Source of the DNA: Favolaschia claudopus
Taxonomy: Eukaryota; Basidiomycota; Agaricomycetes; Agaricales; Mycenaceae
Length of the DNA stretch: 64,000 bases
Assembly: GCA_037176885.1 (NCBI GenBank)
Contig: JAWWNJ010000154.1
Location: 434,001-498,000, forward strand
Direction of reading: 5' to 3'
Of this stretch, positions 47,035 to 56,814 are shown piece by piece (position 1 is the first letter of the stretch; every line of letters starts with the position of its first letter). Below the pieces are notes generated by a model. That model saw only the letters and a program-made list of their open reading frames with translations, was not told the origin of the DNA and searched no databases. The position numbers and the translations under genes are program-made.

Positions 47035-47961
47035 ATGGCAGACAACGACTCAACTCTAGTCATCGGCGCAGGGGAGCTTGGACTCGCCGTTATCCACTCT
47101 CTTGCGGCTACTAAACCTTCCTCTTCATCTTTGACCGCTCTCCTGCGACCATCTCAAAATCCGAACCGCCAAAAGCTACTTTCGCAATTGGACAGTCTCG
47201 ACGTCCGGGTTGTGTACGGTGATGTGGCAACAGATTCGGCGGAGGCTGTTGCTAGTTCGCTTCGCGGGCATGCCACAGTCATCAGTTGCATTGGATTCGC
47301 CGCAGGTCGAGGGACACAAATGAAGATTGCGCGCGCTGCGCTCACGGCAGGCGTCTCCCGTTATATCCCGTGGCAATTTGGCGTCGATTACGATGTCATT
47401 GGACGTGGGTCGCCGCAAGATTTATTCGATGAGCAGCTTGATGTACGCGATTTGCTTCGTGGGCAGACGCAGACGCTCTGGAAGATCGTCAGCACGGGCA
47501 TGTTCACGAGTTTTTTGTTCGAGAAAGTGTTTGGTGTGGTAGATCTTGAAGAGGGAGTTTGCAGGGCACTTGGATCTTGGGAAACGGCGGTTACGGTTAC
47601 AAGCCCGCAAGATATCGGACGGCTGACGGCGATGATTGTGCAGGAAAAGTGGGAGAGCAGCGGGGTTGTATACACTGCTGGGGATACTATCACATACGGC
47701 GCACTAGCCGATGCGGTCGAAAAGGCCCTGGGGAAGGAGATCAGCAGAGATGTGTGGCCGGTGGATAAATTGAGGGAAGAGCTACGAAACGACGCTGAAA
47801 ATGGGATGAAGAAATATCGCGCCGTGTTCGCATTGGGACAGGGAGTTTCGTGGCCTATCGACGGAACCTATAATCATCAGAGAGGGATCCCGGTGGAGGA
47901 TGTTGAGAGATGGCTGCAAGGTCACTTGGGAGGTAGATACGGAAAAGCGGGGATGGATTAA
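47035..47961 (+). CDS. NmrA-like/isoflavone reductase-like NAD(P)-binding protein
   Basis: This single-exon gene of 308 residues is rare among the intron-rich neighbours. The N-terminus TLVIGAGELGLAVIHSLA is a Rossmann-fold nucleotide-binding loop (GxGxxG-like). VRVVYGDVA and ATVISCIGFAAGRGTQ follow, then SRYIPWQFGVDYDVIG, which is typical of fungal NmrA/isoflavone reductase-like proteins. The C-terminal half (VTVTSPQDIGRLTAMIVQE, VVYTAGDTITYGALADAVEK) closes the fold. Members act either as reductases of small molecules or as redox-sensing regulators. No Tyr-x-x-x-Lys motif of classical SDRs is seen. The actual substrate is unknown. Confidence 0.85.
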   Translation: MADNDSTLVIGAGELGLAVIHSLAATKPSSSSLTALLRPSQNPNRQKLLSQLDSLDVRVVYGDVATDSAEAVASSLRGHATVISCIGFAAGRGTQMKIARAALTAGVSRYIPWQFGVDYDVIGRGSPQDLFDEQLDVRDLLRGQTQTLWKIVSTGMFTSFLFEKVFGVVDLEEGVCRALGSWETAVTVTSPQDIGRLTAMIVQEKWESSGVVYTAGDTITYGALADAVEKALGKEISRDVWPVDKLREELRNDAENGMKKYRAVFALGQGVSWPIDGTYNHQRGIPVEDVERWLQGHLGGRYGKAGMD

Positions 47962-48492
47962 ACATAGCTGTATTACTTCTCGCCGAAATCAGATATCAAC
48001 GAGATGGGTGTGTGTATATACCTCCGGGGTAACCTTGAGGGTAACAAATCATGAAAGGCTAAAGCGTGCAAAATTTAAAAACGGCGACACAATCTAGTCA
48101 CCTTCAAGTTCCGGTACAGATGAACCCTTACTAGACGTTCGAATAACCAAGATAAGTTTTGGGGCATTTCCGCTAGTGCCCTTTCAAGGGGAGCACCAGT
48201 AATACTTAGAGCAAGATGAATTGAAGTTGACGACGAAGTCGAACCGTGACGCGTTACGTAGCATCAGTCACAGAAGTGATGGAAAATCGGCGGGGGCGGC
48301 GCCGACAACGCTGTATTCGAAATTATAGTTCACCATGTGCCTGGCCTTCAGCGCGCGTCATGGTTCCCAACGCCGGGTCCAGTCCACACAGCTTGTCCAG
48401 AACGTCCACCTCAACTCGCTTGCCGACGTCGGAGACAGCGCACTCCGACCCCCTATCTAATTCCGCCACTGTACAGCTTGTCGTTCTCCACC
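47962..48492. other. Intergenic region
   Basis: Between two genes on the same strand. It should hold the 3' UTR of the NmrA-like gene and the promoter of the next. Nothing else was seen. Confidence 0.45.
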
Positions 48493-49833
48493 ATGCAGCC
48501 TATGATGCTAGGCGATTCTATCTACTTCTCTCCGGAGGGCTCTGAGGACGACAGCGACAGCAGCAGCGATGAGACGCTTGAAGACCTCGACCAGTATCAA
48601 GGCTATCCGTTACAGCGAGTAACGAGAGCGGCGAGCTCGTCGGGGGGCGGCACATCTCGCCCACGTCGCAATTCGTCGTCCTCAGTCAGTTCGGAGTCTT
48701 CATCTACTTCTTCTATTGTATACGATGTGTATGTTCACTTCAAAGGTCTTTCCAAGTTTGCACCTATCTGAAAAAGATTGCAGCGACTTTGAACAACTCA
48801 TCGACGACCTCTTAGCAGAGGATCCGTGCCCACTCAACGAGACCAGAAACACAGTTTTTGTAGCCGCGTCTTCCCCTGAAGCCAACGACTCCATGACAAT
48901 CAAACGCCTTTCAGACTCGTCCCCCGAACTCTTCCTTCTCCTCCGACTCAACCAGCCCGAAATGCGCCAGGACCCATGGAACCCTACACCCCACATCCTC
49001 TGCGCAGTGTCGCGCGACGATTATGTTTTCCTATGCATGCAGCGCCTCGTTGAATTCAATCAACCCCCGCTTCAAATCGTCTCCAACTACACCGACTTCT
49101 TCAGACAGGTCCTTGAAGGGCTTTCATTCCTGCACGAACATTCCATCGCCCAGCTTTCTTGTTTCGATGTGCACAGTTACATGGTCGATTTAGGACCGAT
49201 CACTTCTTCGGCTTCAGCCTCCGTCGAATCTTTCGATCGAACGAGGTATCCCGTTCGCTATTACTTCACCAACCTTTCGAACGCCAGCGAATTTGAGCAT
49301 CGCATTGATTTCGCGTTCCAGAAGGACGTTGAACAATGTGCTGTGATGATGGATCGGCTGTCTGCTTTCGTGAGCCTCTCTTCATTACTTTAATAGACAC
49401 AAGAAAAATTGACTTGAATTGATAGCTCCCACCTTCCATCTCTACGAAACTTAAAACCCTCATAAACGCCATGCGCACAGGCACATTCGACGCTGACGCC
49501 TCACGCAAGCTCTTCGAGGCACTGTGCAAAGCGCTTCCAGCGGATGTCTTCCAAACACCCGTGCCGCCGTATAGTCAGACCTCAGACGTTGAAACGCTCA
49601 CCGTCGTGATGCCCATCCCCTCGTCCTCGTCCTCGCCGAATATCCGCACCATGTCCTTGGACGATACATCAACAGAGGCATCTCGACCTCCTACCATGAT
49701 TCATCTTCCGAGGAAACCGAAATCGACGTCGTTGACGCCGCGTGGGTCGTCGCGCTCCCCGCCTGGACGCGTGCGCGCGAAGTCGACGGATCCGGCGGAG
49801 AGGCTGCGCCTTGCGGAGCTTGGGCTTGATTAG
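48493..49833 (+). CDS. Kinase-fold-like protein lacking catalytic motifs
   Basis: The start at 48493 gives MQPMMLGDSIYFSPEGSEDD, then a Ser/Asp/Glu-rich disordered region. A 55-nt intron (48729-48783, GTATGT donor) joins SSIVYDV to DFEQLIDDLLAEDP. The middle part resembles a protein-kinase C-lobe: FFRQVLEGLSFLHEHSIAQL, then SCFDVHSYMVDLG where HRDxxxxN-type catalytic residues should be. Only an Asp in FDVHSYM is comparable, and no DFG motif is seen. After a second intron near 49366, an alpha-helical stretch (LINAMRTGTFDADASRKLFE) is followed by a Ser/Pro/Arg-rich tail ending AERLRLAELGLD. I regard it as a probable pseudokinase of a basidiomycete family, but the kinase link is by pattern only. 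Confidence 0.65.
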
Positions 49834-50061
49834 ATTCTTTTCATTGTTATTTTACTGCTTGATGCATGATCATCTAATACTGTAGTTTGTCGTTCTTGAG
49901 AGTTGCTTGTACGTACACCCAACAATGGTCGAACTGTATCTTGTTACATACGTGTAGTCCCATAAAAATATTCACCTCTTGGTATATAATCGTAGTCCTA
50001 GAGAACCAGGTACACTACATCCAGTTCAAAATAATGAGAAGCATAATGTAAACCCCGAGAA

Positions 50062-52555
50062 CTACAGTTTGGTTCTGAGCTGCTGGCCGCCAGCCTTCTC
50101 GTTCTTGGCTCGGTCTCGTAACTCGCGTCGGAGAATTTTCCCGGCAGCGCTGTAGGCGAAATCAAGTAAAGAATCACAAGCTAGGAGACGATACTTACCT
50201 CTTGGGAATTATGTCGATGACACGAACGCCTTTAAAAATCTAAGCATACAGGAACAAATGCACAGACGCTGACTGACCTCCTCGCAAATATTTATGCCTG
50301 GCGACTTTGCTCTCCATCCATTTCACTACACTCTGTTCAAAGATTGCCTTGTCCTTGACTATGGTGAGTTTTTCGGGATGTGCGGCGACGACGTAGGCGC
50401 TGGAAATGCATCAAATGTTCAGCCCGTTGAGCTGCAATATCAATGCGAATTGAAACGAACCGAGGAAGCTCAGTAGCCTGCTCTGGGTCGTCTATACCAA
50501 TCACCGCGCAATCGGCGATGGCGGGATGGCCGAGGAGAATGCTCTCTAACTCGGCTGGCGGTACTGTCCATTTAGGGTCAGCTTCAGATTCAGGGGGAGC
50601 GCGGCTCGACCAACAAACCTTGGAACCCCTACACCCAATGAGTTGAATGAACATCTATATCACCAAAAGAGAATCGCAAATCGCACCTTATATTTAATCA
50701 GCTCCTTCCTACGGTCAACGATATACCAGAAGCCTTCCTTGTCGACTTGACCGACGTCGCCCGTGCGGAACCACTTGTCCGGTGTGATAGCGTTTGCGGT
50801 GGCCGTTGGATTGTTGAGGTAACCCTGCAATAAAAATACATAGTCCGTCAGTCGCTATAAGATACGCTTTAATTTCGATGTGCATAAACCTTCATGACAC
50901 TCGGTCCGCGAATCCAGAGCTCCCCGGCCCCTCCTTCTTCGGCGTCCACCTTGCCATCATCGTCGACCACGAGTCGGGCTTCAAGGTTGGGCATGAGGTA
51001 GCCTATGCTGCCCATCATTCGTTCGGCTTCGGTATGTGGCAGGAGGTGAGTTGTTGGTGAGGTTTCTGTCAGGCCGTAGCCTGTTGATATAATATTGGTA
51101 AGATATTTCAATCAGGGAAGCATTTTTTTCTAGATACCTTGAACGATGTCACATCTGACTCCGTGTTTTCGCAACCGATTGTTCACCTTTGGAAGAGATT
51201 ACAATGGAGATCGTCGGGACTAAAAATACTCCTACCTGCGATACCAAATCCTTGCCCAAAGGAGCCGCGCCAGAACATAAGTACCGGAGGGTGGTCATTT
51301 TGTATTTATCCGCAGCTATTTGAGCGATGAGCTTCATTTCCTCCTGCGCCGATAATGAAAGGAAAACAGACCAGGGTGCCGAGCAAGAGCCACTAGTACA
51401 GGAGGCACAATCAAGCTGTGAGTGACCTTGTATCTCTCGATGTTGGCGCAGAAAGCGTCAGGTTCAAAACGCGTTTGAACAGCGACAGTCAGTCCGTTTA
51501 TGAATGGGAAGTGGACGAGTTGGCTTAAACCTTTGGTAAGACGTTCAGAGCAAAATTACCAGCTCAGGTAAACAATTTACAGACGCACCATAAATGTGGT
51601 AGAAGGGAAGGATAGCCAACATGACATCCTCTTTTTCGAGAGGAGTGAAATTTGGACCGAACATCGAAAGTTCGCTAACGATGTTGTGATGGGTAGTCTA
51701 TATAAATTATGCGTGGCATCAGTTTCAACTTTGAAAGCCATCCAATCGGAGGCCACATGATCACCTCAACGCCCTATACAATTCATCAGCGAATGGCCTG
51801 GCAAAGACGCGAAAGTAAAGAGGCGTACCTTGGGCTTCCCCGTCGTTCCAGAGCTATAGCATATAAACGCGGTTTCATGAATCAGCGGGCCGTCGAACTT
51901 TTCCTCCTCCTTCAGTTTCCCGCCGTTTAGCAAAGCTTCCATTGTCAAAAGCCCAGCAGCCTCCGCACTGGGTTTGGCGCTTGGCCCGCCAGCCCATTGT
52001 AAGCCCCGTCCGATGACGATGATTCGCTTGTCCCCCTCCTCCTTAGTAATTCCCAGCTTCGCAAACATCTCCCTGATAGTCTTGATCCCGTCCTCAGTCG
52101 TGATCACAAGTTTCGCTCCGCTGTCCGTGTACTGGTGCAAGAGCTCCTGGCTCGTGTACGCGTTGTTTGCGGGCGTACAGCGGAGGCCGGCGGCCACAGC
52201 TGCGACATTGTAGCTCGAGTTGATGCGCAACGAGAGGAAGTAAGGCTGACGAACATCCAAGCAGTACCACAGGCCACGCGAGCAAATTCGGCGAGTAAAT
52301 CAACACCGTGCTACCTCTTTTCGCAAAGGGGTTTGTGTTGGGGTGGGTGCGGAGACCATAAGCAAAGGAAAGAGTGAGATCAAGGAATTGTGCTCGGGTT
52401 ATATACGCCCCAGACGCGGCGTCGATGAATGCCTTTTTGGAGGCCGGAAAGCCGCCAATGGACTGCGGGGTGCGTGTACCGAAGAGGAATGTGAAGACAG
52501 ATGAGTTGGGGATTGAGACATCTGGGTACGGAGACTTGTAAATTGTCGGGGACAT
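50062..52555 (-). CDS. 4-coumarate-CoA ligase-like acyl-CoA ligase, paralogue E
   Basis: This is the fifth ligase of the window, about 13 kb from the others. The start at 52555 is MSPTIYKSPYPDVSIPN. Motifs: ETAFICYSSGTTGKPK, ILPFYHIYG, LRYLCSGAAPLGKDL, GYGLTETSPTTH, GELWIRGPSVMK, DKWFRTGD, DRRKELIKYKGFQVPPAELE and SAAGKILRRELRD. It ends LRTKL. TKL is outside the strict PTS1 consensus, so this copy may be cytosolic or weakly targeted. The GVE microexon is 51765-51773 and the GFQ microexon 50619-50628, at the same codons as in the other four. The last intron has a GT donor. The frame is intact. The 3' end converges with the kinase-like gene 228 nt away. Confidence 0.87.
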
Positions 52556-53700
52556 ATCGAAGTCGGGGTCCGGGGAAGGAGAGTCGAAGAAAGTTTGATG
52601 GTACCGGTTAAAATATGCCGGGAATACCCGGTTTTACGTACATATGTTGTGGAAGCCTGAGATCAACCACTCATGACACTGAGGACAGTGTCTCTGCAAC
52701 TTTCGAATGGTAAATATGCTATAAGAAGAGAAACAAAATTGCGATACCGAGGCCGCAAGATCTAAAGGTGTGAAGAAAAGATCTCACATCCGTCGCGGCG
52801 GCGAGCTTTAGAAAACGTAGGGGTTTGGAAGCGAGATTCGATTTGAGCTTCGAGCACTGGCATGTTCAGCTCTTGAATGGGACTCGATACGATTTCCAGG
52901 GCCGTTTGCCGCACATTTGTCATTTTGTGACCATATAATTGGGTGGCACAATACGCGTCTTTCTTGTTGTCTCGAGGGCACCGAAGTTGCCCTGGCATGA
53001 AATGTCTTGAGAACGTCTGTCGAGGAGAGACTAGCGTGCCTTGTTAACCAACTTGAGCTTCACGGTACTTGCCTTTTTCGGACTCTGGCGTTGTAACTAA
53101 CTGCCTAATTCGGTTATCGGGTTTTCGGGCTTCGGCTTCAGAGAGCCGACCACTCTTTTCCCGCTACCCTTGCTCTGCCCACATTCGTCCACATTCTGCC
53201 CGTAGCGCCGCTCAAGATTAGTTTACACAACTTGGAACTTGAAGCGAAGGAGCTCCTAAGACACATCCTATCGCAGGAATCGCACGATGCGCACTGGCAT
53301 ATCGACCTGCCACTGGTTGCCAGCCCGTTCCTGTTCAAAGTTTGTCCTGTGCAGCTCTGTGCAATGTGTGCATCGGCGCGTGAAGCTTAAGCTGCAGAAA
53401 TCAGAATCCATATTCGGAACCCTTCGAACGCCTTCAAGTTGGGTGTGAAAGTCGTCGGCCAGCCTTTTGCCTAGAGTGATACGGAACACCGATACATCTC
53501 GAAATTCCCGGAGCTTGCTTTACGCAGAGTGGCTCACGTCATTTGCTTTGCTCTTTCGAGTCCGACCTCGGATTCGGAATTCCCTTGTTTCCGTAGCTTA
53601 TCAATAAAAGAGCGAGGTCGCTTCATCTTCCTTCAACAACGGGTACGAGCGCTTTAATTGACTGTATAAAGACGACCCCCACCAGCGAAATCCGCACAAA
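52556..53700. other. Divergent intergenic region
   Basis: About 1.1 kb lies between ligase E and the SDR gene. Short frames at 53138-53489 show no family. The right end is the SDR promoter. Confidence 0.45.
53665..53670 (+). promoter_or_regulatory. TATA box of the SDR gene
   Basis: TATAAA lies 36 nt upstream of the ATG at 53701. Confidence 0.5.
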
Positions 53701-54796
53701 ATGTCCACCTACGTTGTCACTGGCGCAGCGAGAGGTCTAGGTGTAAGAGCCATTGATTTCACTGATATTGCGCTTGTTAGACTGACGTACGTACTGCTAG
53801 TTTGAATTTGTGTCACAACTCAGTTTCAACAACCAAAACACCGTATTCGCTCTTGTGCGCAACAAATCCTCGGCAACTGCGCTCCATGATCTCTCGAGAC
53901 CAAATGTCACTGTTTTGGAGGCGGATATCACCGATTCGGTAGCGGTCCAGGTAATTACAGTGCTGCAGCAGCTCAAGGAAGAATATAAATGCAATGGCTG
54001 AAGGTTTGCAGGCTGCAGTGCAGAGTATTGCGGAAGTGACGGGCGGGAAGCTCGACTATCTCATCAACAACGCCGCCGTACATAATCGCTCAGCGGAAAC
54101 ACTCTCGACATTGTGTGTACCTACCTTGATCGCCGCTTCCTCTTCCCTGAATACTGACTGAAAATACGGATATGTAGCCCGAGCAAAGAAGCTTTAGATG
54201 CAGACCTTCTCGAGAAGGTGTGCTTGTGCCATCTTTTCATTGATAATTGTGTTGACCTTGGCCATAGTTCCAAGTCAATGTGCTAGGTACCATCCACACC
54301 ACCAACGCCTTCATTCCTTTGCTGCGCGCCGGTACCGCGAAGAAAGTCGTTATGATATCTACCGCCGCAGCCGACATCGATGCCGCACTCGGATCGAACA
54401 ATGCTGGGCAGACAGCGTACGCGATTTCGAAGGCAGCACTTAACATGGCGGTGGCCAAGTACGCTATGGCACACAAGGCGGAAGGATTTGTCTTCTTGTC
54501 GGTTGCTCCTGGTCTCGTAGATACGGAAAAAGGGCGTCAGTCATTTTCTATTGCGGCGTTTGATTGTTGACGCAAGACTTGATGCTGAACTGAACATCTT
54601 CTGTGAAATAGGGACGCCAGAGGAAGAGGCGCAATATCAAGCATTCATACAGAAACTCAAGGCTATCGCTCTCGAGTTCGAAGGCCCGATCACACCTGAA
54701 CAGTCGGTGAGGATGATGCTGGAGGTGATTTATCAGTGGACTGTGGATCGAACTGGAGCGTTTGTATCGCAACACGGTAATAAGAAATGGTTGTGA
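53701..54796 (+). CDS. Short-chain dehydrogenase/reductase
   Basis: This NAD(P)-dependent oxidoreductase of the SDR superfamily starts MSTYVVTGAARGLG, with the nucleotide-binding TGxxxGxG motif, followed at once by an intron. FEFVSQLSFNNQ, VFALVRNKSSATAL, VTVLEADITD, LDYLINNAAVHNRS (NNAG-type motif) and FQVNVLGTIHTT follow. Then come VVMISTAA and TAYAISKAALNMAVAKYA, with the YxxxK active site, and SVAPGLVDTEK. The last exon, TPEEEAQYQAFIQKL, ends QHGNKKWL at 54796. Five introns fit. It resembles fungal sniffer/C-factor-like SDRs. The substrate is unknown, and no neighbour indicates a pathway. Confidence 0.9.
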
Positions 54797-56814
54797 CACT
54801 ATCATTGGGAAGTCTATAGATGCAGTAGCAGTCTCTGTGACCGGCGGCGAAAATTGTACAATCTTTCTTGTTTCGTTTCCGTCCTTTCGTCACGATTTTT
54901 TGTATCTGATTTTCTCATCGCATAGTATATCCAATTTGCCGTGAATTCATATATGTTTGAGCCAAACCTTCGTTGAGGACACATGCCCTGGTAGCATATG
55001 GCCCTTCTACTGGCACCTCCGATGCCAATGGTAACGACCGGGAACACCACAGATGCCAAGCCGGAATGTATTCAGTTCGTCTTCCCACGGTTCATTTTGT
55101 AGTGAATGGTAGGAATGTCGAAATTCAAGTTGGCGATTTGGGCGCCATAGGATAAAAATTCAGAGGCCAATACACCACTGGCATCAGTTTCTCAGTGGGT
55201 AGCTTCCAATAGTGTTGTGAAAGCGCGACTGGCACCTCGATTCACATATTACTATTCTATGAATTGTATATTTGTTATGGGTGTAATCAAAGGGGTGCAA
55301 GTCTAGGTCAAGTGCCAGCCAGTAAGTTACTCGGAGCCGCCCTGAAGTTGCCTTGGTAAATTGTTGCACGGCCCACTGGCCTCCAACCTGCAGCTGATCT
55401 AAACACCGGTCCGGTCCAGCTCGTGGGACAATATTGCAGTAGCCGACCCGCACGACGCGCACCCACGCGTTCACGGGGTGGACTTAACGGAGAGCCGGAA
55501 GATGAAGATGATCAATGAATGACGCTGATTTCATTAAAGGCGTAATTCCTCCGGCAACGGAGGAAAATCTACACAGAAAACCCCGTTGTGGGGCCAACGT
55601 TCGGAAGTCCTTCCTTGCCATGCTCAACCCGGATGCTTTGCTTGTGTCTGCTGAACAAGATGAGGTAAATTTCGGCGGTCTCATTTCATTATGGAACTCC
55701 CGCGGTAGGAATTTGCGCACGAAACGCACCGGATAAAGTAGGTTTGACAATGTTGGAGTTCGGTTGGAGGGGGAGGTCAATGTATCTCGAGATGGTTCTC
55801 AGACATATCAACCCCGGGCCCTCTTGCTTTTTTCCCTCAGGCACGTCGGGTCAGGGAAAACAAAAAAAGGCATCGCAACGATTTGTATCTCAGCAGAAGT
55901 ATGCGCAGTTCAAGATGTTGCCGGATATCAAACCCCCGAGAATCTACATGTAAAGCATAAATGACTGAGTTCCTACCAGCCCAACACGGTTACCGGAACC
56001 CTCCGACTCGCCGAGTCAAGTGTTCGTCGAGTTCCGCGCCGGTCAGGAAAAGTACACTTCACTCTTCATGTATTGTATGCAACATCATGCCGGACATCTA
56101 GATGACACTTGCAGGTAGATCAAATACAATATTGGCCGCAGATTACAAAGAAAATCTCTACTAGACTTCGACTCAGTGGATCTAGAAAGAAACGTCTCAA
56201 GCTATTACTATGGAAGCTAACAAAGAGAAAGAAAGAGGAATACGAAACCACAGTTATTTTGGAGCTCAGGTAGGCTTGAGACTGTATGGATGGATTGTTA
56301 GTTTGATAGTTAGATGTGTGGCCAATCGACTCGTCGAGACCTTGACAGATAATGTTCTTGGAGAGGCGGCCTTGGGTGACAACTTGAAAGGCACATCCTT
56401 CCCGTTCAAGAATTTAAACTAAGTAGAGCATATTAGCAACTGATGTAAAATTTTGAACCGATCCTCGCCCAAAGCTGGTTCAAAAATTTGGAGGGCTCTA
56501 CAATGTTGATCTCATGCTATTCAAGTTCGGAAGAAATCGTTTTCATCACTTGCTAATATGCTCTGGTACCTAGATTTGACTCTGAAACAATATTGCCAGT
56601 CAAAAAAGCAGGGCCATGGGCTGGTGTCATTTGTACTCAACAACAATTGCCTTTTCGGGAGGGTCAATTTTGTCGGAGCCGAAGCTGTCGCGTTCACGTG
56701 ACCGTTACTTTAAACGCGTCACAAGCCCCTTTCCTTCCTTCAAGTTCTTCCTGCCACCACGACCAACGACTCTTCAGTGCTTGTGCGATACCCCATACAT
56801 CCCTCTGCGATACC
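54797..56814. other. Intergenic region with a MITE-like element
   Basis: About 2 kb without an assignable gene. It contains a copy of the dispersed TTCCCACGG motif at 55082 and a MITE-like element at 56425-56564. A 98-residue minus-strand frame at 55484-55780 shows no known family. Confidence 0.45.
56425..56564. mobile_element. MITE-like element with 21-bp terminal inverted repeats
   Basis: The left end is AGAGCATATTAGCAACTGATG. The right end is its reverse complement with one mismatch (CATCACTTGCTAATATGCTCT). The whole unit is 140 bp and non-coding. A second small stem (TTTTGAACC ... GGTTCAAAA) lies inside. A flanking TA on both sides is possible but not certain. Length and structure fit a non-autonomous DNA transposon. 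Confidence 0.65.

Noticed and set aside
20772..52555. Complete secondary-metabolite gene cluster
   Set aside because: No polyketide synthase, NRPS, terpene cyclase, P450 or pathway regulator is present; ligases, hydrolase and dehydratase alone do not define one.
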